Shown: piece after piece, positions 10,866 through 22,677 of the stretch | Layout: the number at the start of each line of letters is the position of its first letter | How positions within the stretch are numbered: position 1 is the stretch's first letter | From: Smallanthus sonchifolius | Lineage: Eukaryota > Streptophyta > Magnoliopsida > Asterales > Asteraceae | DNA: 64,000 nt | NCBI GenBank assembly: GCA_023525975.1 | Contig: CM042035.1 | Span: 33,075,001 to 33,139,000 of the forward strand | Reading direction: 5' to 3' | The notes under the pieces: generated by a model | What the model saw: only the letters and a program-made list of their open reading frames with translations | Database searches by the model: none | What the model was told of the DNA's origin: nothing | Made by a program: the position numbers and the translations under genes

Positions 10866-12673
10866 GTGACAGTGAGGATGATGAAGCTATGTACCAAGAA
10901 TCATCTAACGACATTCAGAACGTAGTTGTTGATTCATCAACACCGGCATCGCTTGAGGGGGAGTTGCCTTCAAATCTTGATTTTGTTATTCAAGCTTCAG
11001 ATATTCCTCAATCCCGTGTGCATAAGCACCATTCCATTGACAATATTATTGGTGATTTGCATGCAGGTGTTCGAACGAGACATCGTACACTTGCTGAAAA
11101 TTCATGTTTATATGCTCAAATTGTTGATACAGGTATCTTGGAGACGTGTTTGCATGCTTGCTTTATTTCTCAAACAGAGCCTAAAAATGTGGATGAAGCT
11201 TTAGATGATGATTATTGGATTGAGGCTATGCAAGAGGAATTGGCTCAATTTGATACGTTGCATGTTTGGGATTTAGTTTAATTACCCAAAGGTTCAAGAT
11301 CTATTGGCACAAAGTGGGTATTCAAATGCAAGCGTGATGATCGTGGTGTTGTGTTACGTAATAAGGTAAGACTTGTAGGGATTTAATCCGCAAGAGGGCG
11401 TTGATTACACCGAAGTTTATGCTTCAGATTCAAGGATTGAGGCGATCAGATTGTTTCTAGCCTATGCTTCTTTCAAGGGTTTCAAAGTCTTTCAGTTAGA
11501 TGTCAAGAGTGCTTTTCTGTATGGCAAGGTAAAGGAAGAGGTTTATGTGAAACAGCCTCCTGGTTTTGAAGATTCCAAAAGTCCTGAAAAGGTTTTTAAA
11601 CTTGATAAGGCATTATATGGTCTTCATCAGGCTCCTCGTGCTTGGTATGAAACTTTCTCGGTGCACTTACTCGATAATGGATTTGAGCGTGGTTAAATTG
11701 ACTTCACCCTTTTCATAAGAAAAGTAGGGGGAGATATCTTACTAGTTCAAGTTTATGTTGATGACGTAATCTTTGGATCGACGAATGCTGATATGTGTAA
11801 AGACTTTGAAAGAGTGATGAAGTTGAAATTCAAAATGAGCAGCATGGGAGAATTATCGTTCTTTTTGGGTCTTCAAGTTGATCAAAAGGAAGATGGTTTT
11901 TACATTCATCAAACGAAATATGTTGCTGATATTCTCAAGAAGTTTGATATAGCAAATACTTCAACTTTCAATAATCCAATTCCTGTTAATCACAAACTAG
12001 ATTCTGACATGAAAGGGAAAGAGGTGGATTGTCGATTATACAGAGGAATGATCGGCTCTTTAATGTATCTGACCAGCGTCCCGTTCGGATATTATGTTTG
12101 CAGTATGCTTGTGTTCAAGTTTTCAATCTAAACCAAAGGAATCTCATCTGATTGCTGGGTAAACCAAAGTTGGGATTGTGGTATCCTATTAATTATGACT
12201 TTGATTTTAAAGCATTTACAGATTCAGATTATGGAGGTTGTGGTTTGGAAAGAAAATCGATGTCTGGTGGTTGTCATTTATTAGGGAATAGACTTGTGTC
12301 CTGGCAATGCAAAAAGCAAACATCGGTTGCAATTTCAACATGCGAGGCAGAATACATTGCAGCAGCCAGTTGTTGTTACCAAATCCTATGGATTCAAAAG
12401 CAGTTGAGGGATTATGGTTTGAACTTCACAGGGACACCAATGATGATTGATAACACAGCCACCATGTCATTTACAACAAATCATGTGAAACACTTAAAGA
12501 CAAAGCACAATGAAATTAGATATCATTTTATTCGTGATTGTGCAGAGAAGAAGTTGATTGAGTTGGTGAAAGTCCACATAAATGACAATTTTGCTAATTT
12601 GTTTACCAAAGCATTCGATCGTACACGCTTTGAATTTCTTACGCAGATGATTGGACTGCTTAATCCAACGTGA
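10866..12673 (+). pseudogene. Copia element B: end of integrase, reverse transcriptase, RNase H, broken
   Basis: The frame enters in the acidic linker after integrase, exactly where the F LTR ends, so the 5' half of B is probably to the left of F. Reverse transcriptase keeps an intact YVDD box (11754-11765, followed by VIFG). Breaks are a TAA at 11279-11281, a small deletion near 11375, a TAA at 11694-11696, a frameshift near 12075 and a deletion of about 28 bp near 12157. RNase H blocks (FTDSDYGGC, CEAEYIAA, RYHFIRDCAE) follow, and the frame ends at TGA 12671-12673. By eye the sequence is closer to C than to A, so B and C are one family. Confidence 0.92.
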
Positions 12674-14429
12674 CAAAGGTTTTCAAAAGGTTTTTCATGG
12701 AAGTTTTTCTTTTAGTTTTCTAAATAATTTAGTAATCAGTTTTATGCTTTGTTTTCATTAGTTTACTTGCCTTCTGAAAAACCTAAAAAAATTTGTAAAA
12801 GATAAAATCGACACTAACCTAGAGAAGAAATTATAGTACATCAGTAGGTGATCACATACACATAACCATAGAATGATTACTTGGTTTTTGTATTTATATT
12901 TGTGCTTATATGATTTGATCTAAACTTCTTAGTCTGCATAAACAAGAAATGATAGCTTCATGACTGCTTGACATTGCTGTAGATAATTTTTAATTTGGAC
13001 ATTTGCATGTAATTTGAATTGTCAATAGGCTAGAAGGGTTTTTAGTCCATTAGTAGTGTGAAAACATAATGGTCTATGTTACAATTGTGATTTGAACCCA
13101 TGGTATGCCGGGTGTGTGTGTTAAAAAATCATTATCAGATAAAGAATATGAGGCTTCAAGTATTTCATGAGACCAGTATCGGACTATATTGATTAGCACA
13201 ATTTTTCAGTTTACTTCACTTCCCATGCCCCGAAAAACATGCAATGTGAAGTTAGACTAAGACATGTTTCTGACAACATTTTTTGGAACATATACTCACC
13301 CTTGGATCAATTATCTTGATTCCATTGAATATATTCGGATAACAGTTGGATCACGCTACCTTGTGTCATTGAATCAATCGATTCCTTGATCATTCTTATT
13401 GTTGAAGAATTCTGTCGGTACAATCTTTCTGTTACTATGAATCATGATACGTCATCCAAACCAAGCTATATAAATCATTCGATTCTGAATCATTCTGATT
13501 CCATATATCCTTCGGGATCTTATTCTTTTTCTGTGCTAGTTGAGATAGTTTCATCTTGGAGATTGATCTTATCTTTGCATAAGTCCCATATGTCTTGAAG
13601 ATAATGCAATTTAAATTTCTTTTGGCATATTTAAAGGGGTACAATTGTTTTCATATAAATGGTACTAACTCACAAGAACATCGGATAAAAACGCTTGTAG
13701 TTTCAAATCTTATAATGCTGACAACTTGAATTGACATGTAGTATATTGCAAATTCGGTATAAATAAGTTAGCATGTCATGATCTGATCCTGTTTACTTTG
13801 AAGTTTATCAAGTATCATTTCATGAATTTATGAGTATTTGAAATAGAAAATTTTGAAAAAGAAAATTGTGAGAAAGAAAGTTGTGATATCTGTGAGATAG
13901 CAATTGATTAGAAATTTCAATAGAATTAATGGTTTATAATAGTATGAAATGTTAGTTCTGAGAAATTGTTTACTGAGCCAAAATCTGTAAATATGCATAA
14001 TGCCATAGGTCAACCCTTAGATCTACTAGGGAATTTTATATTCAGAATGTGTGTGTGATACATCAAACATACTGATATGATCTTCTTACTCGCAGTGTTC
14101 GACCAAAAATATGTGATTCTGTATGTATAGAGAAAAACCAAAAAGATTTTGATTTTAATTTTCTTTACCGCTTTGTTTCTATATTGAAAAGTACAAAAAG
14201 ATTTTTGTGTGTTTTAGCATAAAGATTGAAAAACTCAAAAATATGCTCTTTACATGTTTAGTTAGCTTCATTAGAAAAATCCAAAAAGATTTTGTTTTTA
14301 TCTTCCATGAAAAAGTCTTAATTTCTTGGATTAAGTTGTTGAACATGTTACAAGGAGATTAGATTGAGAGAAAGAGTTGAATTGACAATTTTCAAAATTT
14401 TGACTAAGTGTTGGATTAGGAAAACTTGT

Positions 14430-14514
14430 TTTGTTCGTTTAATATGTTCGCCTGGGGTTGCGAACTTGTTATGTTCGCTTGAATTGGCGAACATAATCAG
14501 ATGAGTATATATAG
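14430..14514 (+). promoter_or_regulatory. Inverted-repeat cluster plus TATA box inside element B spacer
   Basis: Half-sites of the type GCGAACTT / AAGTTCGC and TGTTCGC lie at 14433-14493, followed by TATATATAG at 14506-14514. B's LTR has the same half-site type and TATAAATA at 15462. C's spacer has the same order at 48755-48835. Confidence 0.55.
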
Positions 14515-14900
14515 TTTCATGCGAACTTGACCACTTCACTATTGGTTGACTTATGCGAACTTAGTAGGCGATTTTGTCTAACTTTGATCGATATTGTCTG
14601 ACTTTGATCTTATGCATGTGAAAGTGGTTATTTGTTCTAGTTTTTTAATCAAAATCAGTTTGCGATTTCACCTAAGGTAGAATCATCTCATTTCATCCAT
14701 CAATTTGTTCAGAATCATTGTTTTTATCTAAGCTTGTCATCAAATCTGTCGCTTTGATTGTTCATCATCAATTTGTGGTTTAAAACTGAAACTGTTTGTT
14801 ACTATACCATAATTGTGTGTTGGAGAGTTAATGTGTATTGTTGATTTGTGTTGATAACATCAAAATCATGGAGTTTTATTTTTGTGAATGTTCGAAGTTT

Positions 14901-14956
14901 TGGCGAACATGATCAGTTCGCCTCTTGTAACTCTAAGCGAACATGTTAAGTTCACC
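14901..14956 (+). repeat. Second inverted-repeat cluster of element B
   Basis: GGCGAACATGATCAGTTCGCC (21 bp, one mismatch pair region) is paired with AGCGAACATGTTAAGTTCACC within 56 bp. The position matches cluster two of A and C. In B it is followed almost at once by the remnant of the extra ORF. Confidence 0.7.
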
Positions 14957-14985
14957 AAAAGGTCCAGTGCTAAAAGGAGTTGGGA

Positions 14986-15290
14986 AATTTTTTCAAACTT
15001 GCTTGAATGACTTGAAATGGTGGTACGTTGATGTCTATACGGGTGAGGCAGTGATAGAAGATTTGAGTGGCAAGGTTATAGTAAAAGTTTTTTGATGCTA
15101 TGAACGTTGTTAACTTCTTAAAGTTTGATCAGAAGATGTTGAGACGTAGAGAGATTATGTACATAGATGAGTGCAGAGAGCAGTCGTTGCAGTACAAGAA
15201 AGTTTTATAAGTCTGTTTAAAGAATGGAGTTTGTGCAGGGAGCTCATTATCAGAGAACTGGAAGAACAAGTCTTGAAGATAAAGACCAAG
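14986..15290 (+). pseudogene. Element B: C-terminal remnant of the extra ORF
   Basis: Only the last part of the env-position ORF remains. Sequence from about 15010 (DLKWWYVD-like reading) matches C at 52078-52345 and, more distantly, A at 8130-8410. Compared with C, about 2.7 kb holding the N-terminal domain, acidic region and coiled coil is missing. The jump goes straight from the second inverted-repeat cluster to the C-terminal domain. A one-base insertion near 15090 and a TAA at about 15208 add to the damage. Confidence 0.8.
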
Positions 15291-15297
15291 CTGTTGT

Positions 15298-15308
15298 CAA
15301 GGGGTGTC
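15298..15308 (+). other. Altered polypurine tract of element B
   Basis: CAAGGGGTGTC precedes the LTR. Relative to C (CAAGGGGGAGTA) the purine run is interrupted. Confidence 0.7.
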
Positions 15309-15683
15309 TGTTGGAACTTTTAGTGTGACAACTAGCTTATGTAATAGATTAGTCTTTATGTTCTGTTTTGTAATGATTTATCTTGTAATAGTTAATTTTG
15401 TAACAGGCGAACTTGTATTATTGGCGAACATATTAAGTTCGCCTATGATAGTAGTTTTGTCTATAAATAGTGCTTAGTTTATGTTCATTTGTAACTTTTG
15501 GAATTACAACTTGTAAGCACTATTTCAAGATAATACAAAGAGCTTATTGATATCTTGTCTTGCGTGTGATATTATTGTGTATGTGTGTGTTACAGACATG
15601 CGTATTCGTTAGGATTCCGCACTACGTGTACGTGTTACGTGTTTTACGACAGAGACAGATTCGTACACCCGCTGGGACCTACA
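15309..15683 (+). repeat. 3' LTR of copia element B (375 bp)
   Basis: It starts TGTTGGAAC and ends GGGACCTACA. It aligns with C's LTR (33939-34362). A GGCGAACAT / TTAAGTTCGCC inverted repeat (15423-15443) precedes TATAAATA (15462-15469). The bases after it, AACAA (15684-15688), lie inside a gypsy LTR, so B inserted into that LTR. Confidence 0.88.
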
Positions 15684-16242
15684 AACAATACAAGAATGTA
15701 CAGATTGACACAGTTGTTTACGAGGAAAGCCCTTGATCTTTGAGGATCTCCGGCATAAAACCTAAGGAGGTGACAATCTACACCTGCCTCGTTTATTCGA
15801 TCAATGGTAAAAAGATTACAAGTGTGGAGCAGTAGATGATCGAACTATGTGTTACAAAGTGTCATAGCTAAGTGTGTTGTGTGTTTTCTAGGCTGGTCAT
15901 ACTGCTCTATTTATACAAAGATAAAATAACTGAAATGCGAAAATCCCGATGAAAGATCAGGTCTTCATGGCAATTACAAGTCTCCATTAGTTCTTAACCA
16001 TTATAGTTTGACTTCCACACGTTTTCCTAACTGTTTGAATGGTTCTTCAGCCTTTGACCTAGTCATTAATGAAGTGTTGATTACATGTTCAAGACTAATC
16101 AAAGACAAAAGACAATAGCAAGTAAATAACACCGTTAGTGTGTTTAGGATATTAGACTTGCTCGGGATTCCGGATTCGTTCAGGATACCGAACATTTTCA
16201 GGATCTAGTATACCTATAGTTGAGAAATTGACCCCTAACCGT
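15684..16242 (-). repeat. Gypsy LTR fragment I, minus strand
   Basis: Read on the minus strand this matches the Tat-type LTRs of E and D: a CGGTTAGGGGTCA start near 16242, a TATA box (TATAAATA, plus-strand 15909-15916), then AGGTTTTATGCCGGAGATC (plus-strand 15740-15760) close to the LTR end. The last 60-70 bp are missing where element B begins, which fits B having inserted here. No polypurine tract is visible to its right, so it may be a solo LTR. Confidence 0.7.
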
Positions 16243-16828
16243 TTGTAACTGGTGTTCTTCCAACCAAACTATACTTTAATCAATTAAAGTTTGATAAAAA
16301 TCTAAGATATTATTTATAAATGTTTATTAAGGATCCGGTATCCTGAAATTTTACCTAAACTTATTTTTCTAGATATCACAAGGTTTAATTGCCTATAAAT
16401 CCTACTTTTCTAGAAACATATCAAACACATGGCAATCATAGTATATAGTCACAAGCTAATTAATGATATTTAAAGTGCAGGAAAAAAAGTGACACGGGCT
16501 TCATCCAAAACATGGATCCATCCACCCGGTTCACAAGCTGTCAATCAGATTGTCTATCCCTTGCAGGGATCCCCAAACACAAAAGAAAATTGTTTTTAGA
16601 CAGAAACCAACATGAACGGTCAAAGAACCATAAAGTCCAGGGCTCGGGCCTAGGCATCATTACCCTCATTGCACTGGTCGGCTCCAAGGTCCTCTGCAAC
16701 CTTGCTAGTCTCCATTGCTTCACATGAAGATCTGAGTTTGCAAGATCAAAACCTATCACAACAGCCTGGTCAGTTATCTGGATCCTAGATTGAAGAATAG
16801 CCATAGCTGCAGATTTATTGTCATCATC
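16243..16828 (-). pseudogene. Element E remnant with 3' part of antisense ORF
   Basis: This resembles element D at 26030-26840, including the CTTCATCCAAAA block and the tail of the antisense ORF. The minus-strand reading 16541-16804 corresponds to D's coiled-coil exon but is degraded. E continues after D at 28881. E's gag and pol are absent, so its left part was lost, probably at the junction with LTR I. Confidence 0.65.
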
Positions 16829-17413
16829 TGTTACGGGTTAAAATTCAGAGCAGGATCCTGAGCGATATGTGATCCAAGATCCGGTATCTCGATAAGGTTA
16901 GTATCATGAATGTTACTAACGGCTACTTGTTTCTTACTTTATTATTCACAGGAAAAATGTGTGCAACCACTAACACCTGAAGACTCGGACGTGGAGCTGA
17001 ATGAAACGTGTGGAATTTGCGTAGAAGGCTTTGCAACGGTCATATATGAAGATAAAGTCAAAGACCAAATTTTCGGATAGTTAGTTATATACGATTTGTA
17101 TTTAATAAGCCATAAATCATATAGGAACACACAACACCCGCACTTGCAATTATTGTAACACTTAGCATACGATATCGATTGGCTCTCATTGTACTCGATA
17201 GTTTCCAGTTTAATAAAATTTATCAAGGCAGTCCGACTTTCGTCGGCACCCGAGGTTTTATGCCGGAGATCATCAAGGATCAAGGGCTTTCCTCGTAATC
17301 ATCCGTGTCAAATTTTACCTTTTTATATTGTTTCACATCGATTTCACAAAGCACTCTACCTCACTTACGAAATTTGGTTACAAAGTTAGTTCACATAATT
17401 TTTACCCAAAACA
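16829..17413 (+). repeat. 5' LTR of element D
   Basis: It starts TGTTACGGG and ends ACCCAAAACA. It is nearly the same as the 3' LTR, with a few substitutions and 2 bp of length difference by eye, so D is much younger than its degraded host E. It is rich in GATCC-containing words and lacks the strong inverted repeats of the other families. Confidence 0.93.
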
Positions 17414-17416
17414 ATT

Positions 17417-17434
17417 TGGCGCCCACCGTGGGGC
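17417..17434 (+). other. Primer binding site of element D
   Basis: TGGCGCCCACCGTGGGGC starts three bases after the LTR. It has the TGG-start expected for pairing with a tRNA 3' CCA end. Which tRNA cannot be settled without a search. Confidence 0.8.
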
Positions 17435-17508
17435 AAGTGGTGCTTTTTATCTTCAAATCTTTATTGAAATTTTTGTTTAATCATTATCTTTCGAAACTGA
17501 TTTCAAAA

Positions 17509-19184
17509 ATGTCGTCCCAATCTAAAAACGTTTCTGTCTCTGCTCCATCTTCAACCTCTGGGCTAATTAGCCCTATTCCTCCCCATCCTTCATTTTAGAA
17601 AAAGAATGATGGTCAGCCTCGGAAGACTATTCATGCGGGTTTTTCGGGATCCAGAATATCCGCTAGCCCGCATGTGCTAGTTTCAAACTATGAACTTCTC
17701 AATGTATTCTCCGAGGTAAAGCAGCAGATGGAACAACAAAAAAAGACTAATCAGGTAATATTCAAAGAGCTTGAAAGGTTCAAAGACTCAAAGAAACTGG
17801 TAGAAGTGACAACTCCATTACAACCAAGGGCATTGAACTTTGACTATCCAAGATCTTCAAGGATCCCTCAGGGAGATTTCCTACCCATGCAGACCGAAGT
17901 CACAACTCTTGGCCCGACCGTGGCTACCAGAGTTACAACAACTCAAGATCTTGGATTTACTCCGGGATCATCTCTCAGGGATATCAGCATGGGCAACACA
18001 TTTAATAATTTTTCAAATACTAACGAATCTGTGCAGGATACAGGGATCACTCCTTCCATGGCAAAAGAATTAAAGAAGCTGAGAGAGACAATCTCCAGTG
18101 TGCCTGGTGTGGTGCAGCCCATACCTGAGATGTTCGCTACCAGCCACAGGACTTCCAGATTCGCTCCTCCCATTTTTGATGCTGAGATCCCCAAACGTTT
18201 TCAAACTCCCAACATGAAGCTGTATGATAGGACAACGGATCCTGAGGAGCATGTGGCGCAATATAGAGAGAGAATGGAGATCAACCCAATTCCTTTGGAC
18301 CAGAAAGAGGCTTGCTTATGCAAAGGCTTCGATTCTACCTTAACAGGATCAGCCTTAAAATGGCTACTTAATGTTCCTCCATACTCAATTACTTCATTTG
18401 CTCATTTAATCAACCTGTTTAAAAGTCAATTTTCTTGCAGTAGCACTTTTGAAAGATTGACAAGTGACCTATACAGGGTGATTCAAAATCCCGGAGAATC
18501 CCTCTAAGAATATGTCAGCCAGTTTGGTAAGAATCCCACGATATCCCGAATCTCGACTTAGCCACAGAAGTCCAAGCCTTCAAAATGGGATTAAGGAAAG
18601 ATTCTCAATTCTACGAAGACCTTGTCATGAACCCTTGCAGAATCTTGACGAAGTCAGAAACAGTGCACTTCGGTTCATCAGGCTCGAAGATGCCAAGAAG
18701 ATTCAACAAAGGATGGATGCTCCAACCAGTAATAGTCAACCTAACCGGAAGACTGAGACTGCACCTTTCAAACCATATAGATCAAAGTCGTATTCCAAAT
18801 CTGATAATCACAGATTCAATGTTATGGAAGATGACGAGGAGGAAGAGGAGTGTCCTAAGTTATCTTAATACTGTTTTTCACTTGACACAACTGGTTTGTT
18901 ATATGCTATGCAGGATCTTGGAGACAAAGCCAGATAGCCCCATAAATTCGAAAAGAATACCGGGGACAAAGACAAGTCCAAATGGTGTGCCTTCCATGAA
19001 GATTCGGACATATCATTGAGGATAGCATTGCCCTGCGTAAAGAAATAAGCTATCTCTTGATCAAGGGATATCTTAAGGAATTTATGGGCAAAGGAAAGAA
19101 GCAAGTCAGTGATCATGACGAAATACCGCAAAGAGACAAATCTTCGTCACCCAATGCTAAGGTAATAGGATTTATTTCTGGTGG
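17509..19184 (+). pseudogene. Element D gag, broken
   Basis: Gag forms the particle that packages element RNA. ATG 17509 is the first start after the primer site. The frame runs to 18507 with one in-frame TAG (17596-17598). The core has the Tat gag pattern (DPEEHVAQYRERME, ALKWLLNVPPYSITSF, FERLTSDLYRV). After TAA 18505-18507 several frameshifts split the rest: a QFYEDLVMNPCR part, an ALRFIRLED part and an acidic EEEEE stretch. A CAFHED segment near 18990 marks the usual end of Tat gag. The protein is cut at 19184 by solo LTR J1 and resumes at 21326. Confidence 0.88.
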
Positions 19185-21320
19185 TGTCACACCCCAACCG
19201 ACGGCGGAAACATCGGGGCGTGAAGCGTGCAGACTGTTCATTGCTCATGGTTTGCTAATGTTTAAATAATTAATAATCGTTTTCATTGCAATCAAACAAG
19301 TTCAACAAAACATAGATTCAATCCACCAAAAAATAATGAAAATTACATCAAAATATAACTGGTTCAATTAAAACTAGGTCAAAATCCTATGTGTAGCATA
19401 TCTTGATCACTTCAAACATTGGTACCTGAAACATGGTTAAAACATGGTCAACTAGAAAGTTGGTGAGAGTACATAGGTTTAATCGTGTGATAGCAAAATA
19501 CGTGTTGTGTGCATACAGTTCAATACAATCATGACAATTAAGGCATTTATGGAGAGAAAACATCGTGTGACCTATACAATCAAACCTTTGTAACTTGCAC
19601 TCAAAATTTGTGTTGTCAGTAACAGTCACCCTACCTGGGTGGGTTTGTCAGACTCAATAGATCTACCACTGTTTACTGTCGGCTGTTAGTTAATGATTGT
19701 ACATGAAGAGCATAATAATTGGTCTACAAAATGTACTCAAGCACAAAGCGCAAAACTGTAAACATGCATAGGATGGAACTGTATATGTGTATAATTGAAA
19801 ACATGTAAATAGAACGCATGTTCCACCCCAAAACGTTTGTAAAATAGAGTAAAAGAGGGGCTATGTAACTCACGTGTTATGTAGCGTGTAGGTTGCACAA
19901 GCAAATGGAAAACAGCGATGTGTTGTAGATTGCTAGGTTCGACCTAATGAACAATGTATATGTGTTATTGATTTGCGTTATTTAATGACGGAAGTGAATT
20001 TGTCATTCTTAAACGTGTAGGGTTTGTCTTAAAATAATTATTTAAACTGTTATTTATTTATCAAATTAACAGAATAAAAATAAAAGTAAGGATTCTGTTT
20101 GAGGGATGAGCACGACCGTGCTTGTATATGGCACTACCGCGCCCGGCACGTACGCGACCGCGCTTGGTCGGTAACGCGCCGTGGTTGGTCAGAAGTCAAA
20201 ACAAGAGTCTGGTCCTGAGACACGACCGCGTCCGTATCCGGCACGACCGCGCCTAGGGTTTTGACTAGGTCAGGACTTGGTTTGATCGGTAAACACGACC
20301 GGGCCTCTTACGGGGCACGACTGTGCGTGGTCAGGCACGACCGCGCTCATAGGCTGGCGCGACCGTGTCTGGTCAATTCCAGAAGCAATTCGCCTGATTC
20401 TTGTAATAAAACAGATTAGAAACTTAGGGTTTTCATTGATATGATGTTTGCGAATCGAATTACACCATTTAATTAGGTTTATATCCTGTTTAACGTGTCG
20501 ATCGTTTAAAACCATTTTTTATCAAAACTCAGATTCAATTCTGTAAAATCATGTAATGTGGTTACGAATTAAGTTAGGGCTTTCGATTAGCTTGGAGAGA
20601 CGATCCTAATGAACTATTACTAACCTGTTTAGATTGGGCAACAAGTGCAGACGGCTACGGGGAGACTTCGCGGCTTTTTCTTGATCGACAGACGAGATAG
20701 AGATGATGGAATGATGGATTTAGGGTTTAGGGAAGTTTATATATGTCTCGGGTAGGTATGGGCTTAACTTAATTCGTTTGATTCTTTCCCCAATTACTTG
20801 ATTCGTTTTAAAAAAAAGAGTCGGTTTAGAATTTGCGAGTATTGGGACGATTGCATGTGTATTTGGTCGTGTTTTAGTCTCAATTAGCCGAATATCTTCT
20901 TCTGCAAGTTTCGCGACCTTCTAAACGTGTTTACAATCTATTTTTGGACAAAATTTGAGTCGGTTTGACTTTGCGGAGTCAAACTGTAAACGAGGCGCGA
21001 CCGTGCTTAATGTTAAGCACGACCGTGGTCATGGCACAAGCGCGACCGTGCTTAGGACTAAGCGCGACCGTGCTTGTGTTGGTTTTTTGGAAGTTTCAAG
21101 ACTAGTCCTTGTAGTTTTGTAATATTGATGTTGTTTTGAGTTTTGATCAAGTTTCGGTCAAGTTTGGTCCTCGAGGTTTGTAAGATTGTTTTCGTTAATA
21201 TTGTATTATAATGAACGCGTGTATGCTTGTAAGTGTATATGAACGATAAATGTAAGGTTGAAATCTTTTATTGCACGGCATAAAATACGTAGGAAAAACA
21301 TGAAAATCAGAAAGGTTACA
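19185..21320 (-). repeat. Solo LTR J1 (2.1 kb), minus orientation
   Basis: The ends are TGTCACACC and GGTTACA, flanked by a perfect duplication GGTGG (19180-19184 and 21321-21325), with no internal region. Orientation is taken from element H, where the same terminal sequence lies next to a primer site on the minus strand (61808-61827). The TATA-like box CATATATAAA is then at plus-strand 20737-20746. Many GCACG-AC-CGTGC and GCGCG-AC-CGCGC inverted repeats lie at 20100-20360 and 20990-21080. It interrupts D between gag and protease. Confidence 0.88.
20100..21080 (-). repeat. GCACGACCGTGC-type inverted repeats in solo LTR J1
   Basis: There are two groups (20109-20360 and 20997-21075) of GC-rich 12-14-bp inverted repeats. 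Arms vary between GCACG/CGTGC and GCGCG/CGCGC, and some copies have lost symmetry. The rest of this LTR is AT-rich, so they stand out. J2 carries the same motif. Confidence 0.8.
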
Positions 21321-21325
21321 GGTGG

Positions 21326-21734
21326 TTCTGACATTTGTGGTACATCTTACTCTACAGCTAAGAGGAACGCCAAGGAAGCCAAAATGGAGAAAGGTGGTAG
21401 ACCCCTCAGAACTTCCAGTCTGACAGAAGAAAAGATAATCTCCTTCACTAAAGAAGATAGGGATAATGTACAAGATCCTCATCATGACGGTCTTGTGATC
21501 ACCCTATACGTTGCAAATCACATCATTCGAAGAATACTGATCGATGGAGGAAGCTCGGTGAACATAATCCAGTATGATGTCTTGAAAAGAATGGGGATCC
21601 CAGATTCCGAGATTATCTCTAAATCTACAGTGCTAGTGGGATTCAGCGGAGAAGTAAAAAAACACATTCGGAGAGATAAAGCTTCCGATATATATCGAAG
21701 GGGTAAACACTATACAAAAATTTTGAATTATTGA
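21326..21734 (+). pseudogene. Element D aspartic protease region
   Basis: The protease cuts the element polyproteins. The frame after solo LTR J1 continues the interrupted gag-protease ORF (SDICGTSYS, then ITLYVANHIIRRILIDGGSS). The catalytic site is in the IDGGSS form (Asp codon 21543-21545) common in Tat elements in place of DTG/DSG. The frame is lost after the GFSGE block and stops at 21732-21734. Confidence 0.82.
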
Positions 21735-22677
21735 TTCGTTATCTTGTTACAATGTTATATTAGGGAGATCCTGGATACATGATATGAAAGCGGTACCCTC
21801 GACATATCATCAATGTGTCAAAATGCAAACTCCTTGGGGAGTAGTAAAGATAAACAGCGACCAGCAAGATGCAAAAGATTGTTATACTTCCTCAATGAAA
21901 GCATCAGTGAAAACTAGACAAGCATAGCAATTAAAGAAACTTGCTAGAGACGTCCTAGAAGCCAAGGAGCAGGATGTCAAGGAGTTATCCCTAAGTCTAG
22001 AAGATCCTGGAGTCAAGGTATTTATTGGAACCAGTATCCCTGAGCATATTAAGAAAAGCCTCACCAAATTACTAAAGAGCAGAATTTCAACTTTTGCTTA
22101 GAAACATGAAGACATAACAGGTATTTCTAAAGATATTATTACACATAAATTAGGACTTGATAACAGTTTCAGGCCCATACATCAAAAAAGAAGAAAATTC
22201 GCTACAGAAAGAAATACAGTCATCCAAGAGGATGTTGAGAGATTGTTAAAAGCAGGAATGATCAGGGAAGTGAAATTCCCAAGATGGCTAGCTAATGTAG
22301 TAGTGTGAGGACTTCACAGAATTAAACAATGCATGTCCGAAGGATCCTTCCCTCTGCCACATATAAACTCAAGGGTGGATGCTACAGCAGGCCATGAAAT
22401 GTTGACCTTCATGGATGCCTCATTAGGATTTCAGCAAATCCAGATGGAACCCTATGATCAAGAGGATACTGCCTTCATGACTCAGATAGGTATCTATTGT
22501 TATATTGCCAGGCCTTTTGGTCTAAAAAATGAAGGTGCTACATACCAGAGGCTAGTAAACATGATGTTCAAAGACAAACTTGGGGAAACCATGGGAGTCT
22601 ATATTGATGACATGGTGGTGAAGTCGAAAAAGCTGAAGATCATCCCAGGGATCTTAAAGAAGCATTGGACATTCTAG
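21735..22677 (+). pseudogene. Element D reverse transcriptase, broken
   Basis: It copies element RNA into DNA. The N-terminal part is split by stops (TAG near 21926, TAG near 22099, TGA near 22306). A deletion near 22305 removes part of the first conserved block. Palm motifs are clear: a FMDASLGFQQIQM block, RPFGLKNEGATYQR, and an intact YIDD box at 22600-22611 followed by MVVKSK. The frame ends at 22675-22677 by a one-base shift, and the thumb continues in the next entry. Confidence 0.88.

Larger units (their letters stand above)
12674..14985 (+). other. Element B non-coding spacer
   Basis: The counterpart of the A and C spacers, with strong similarity to C (46953-49330) along its length, such as the AGTACATCAGTAGGTGATCAC block. 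The small ORFs in it are not conserved between copies. It contains the inverted-repeat/TATA cluster (14430-14514) and the second cluster (14901-14956). Confidence 0.75.

Noticed and set aside
19185..21320. TGTCACACC...GGTTACA as a plus-strand LTR or a DNA transposon with TGTNACA inverted ends
   Set aside because: The same end lies next to an iMet primer site on the minus strand at 61808-61827, and target duplications are 5 bp, which fits an LTR in minus orientation.
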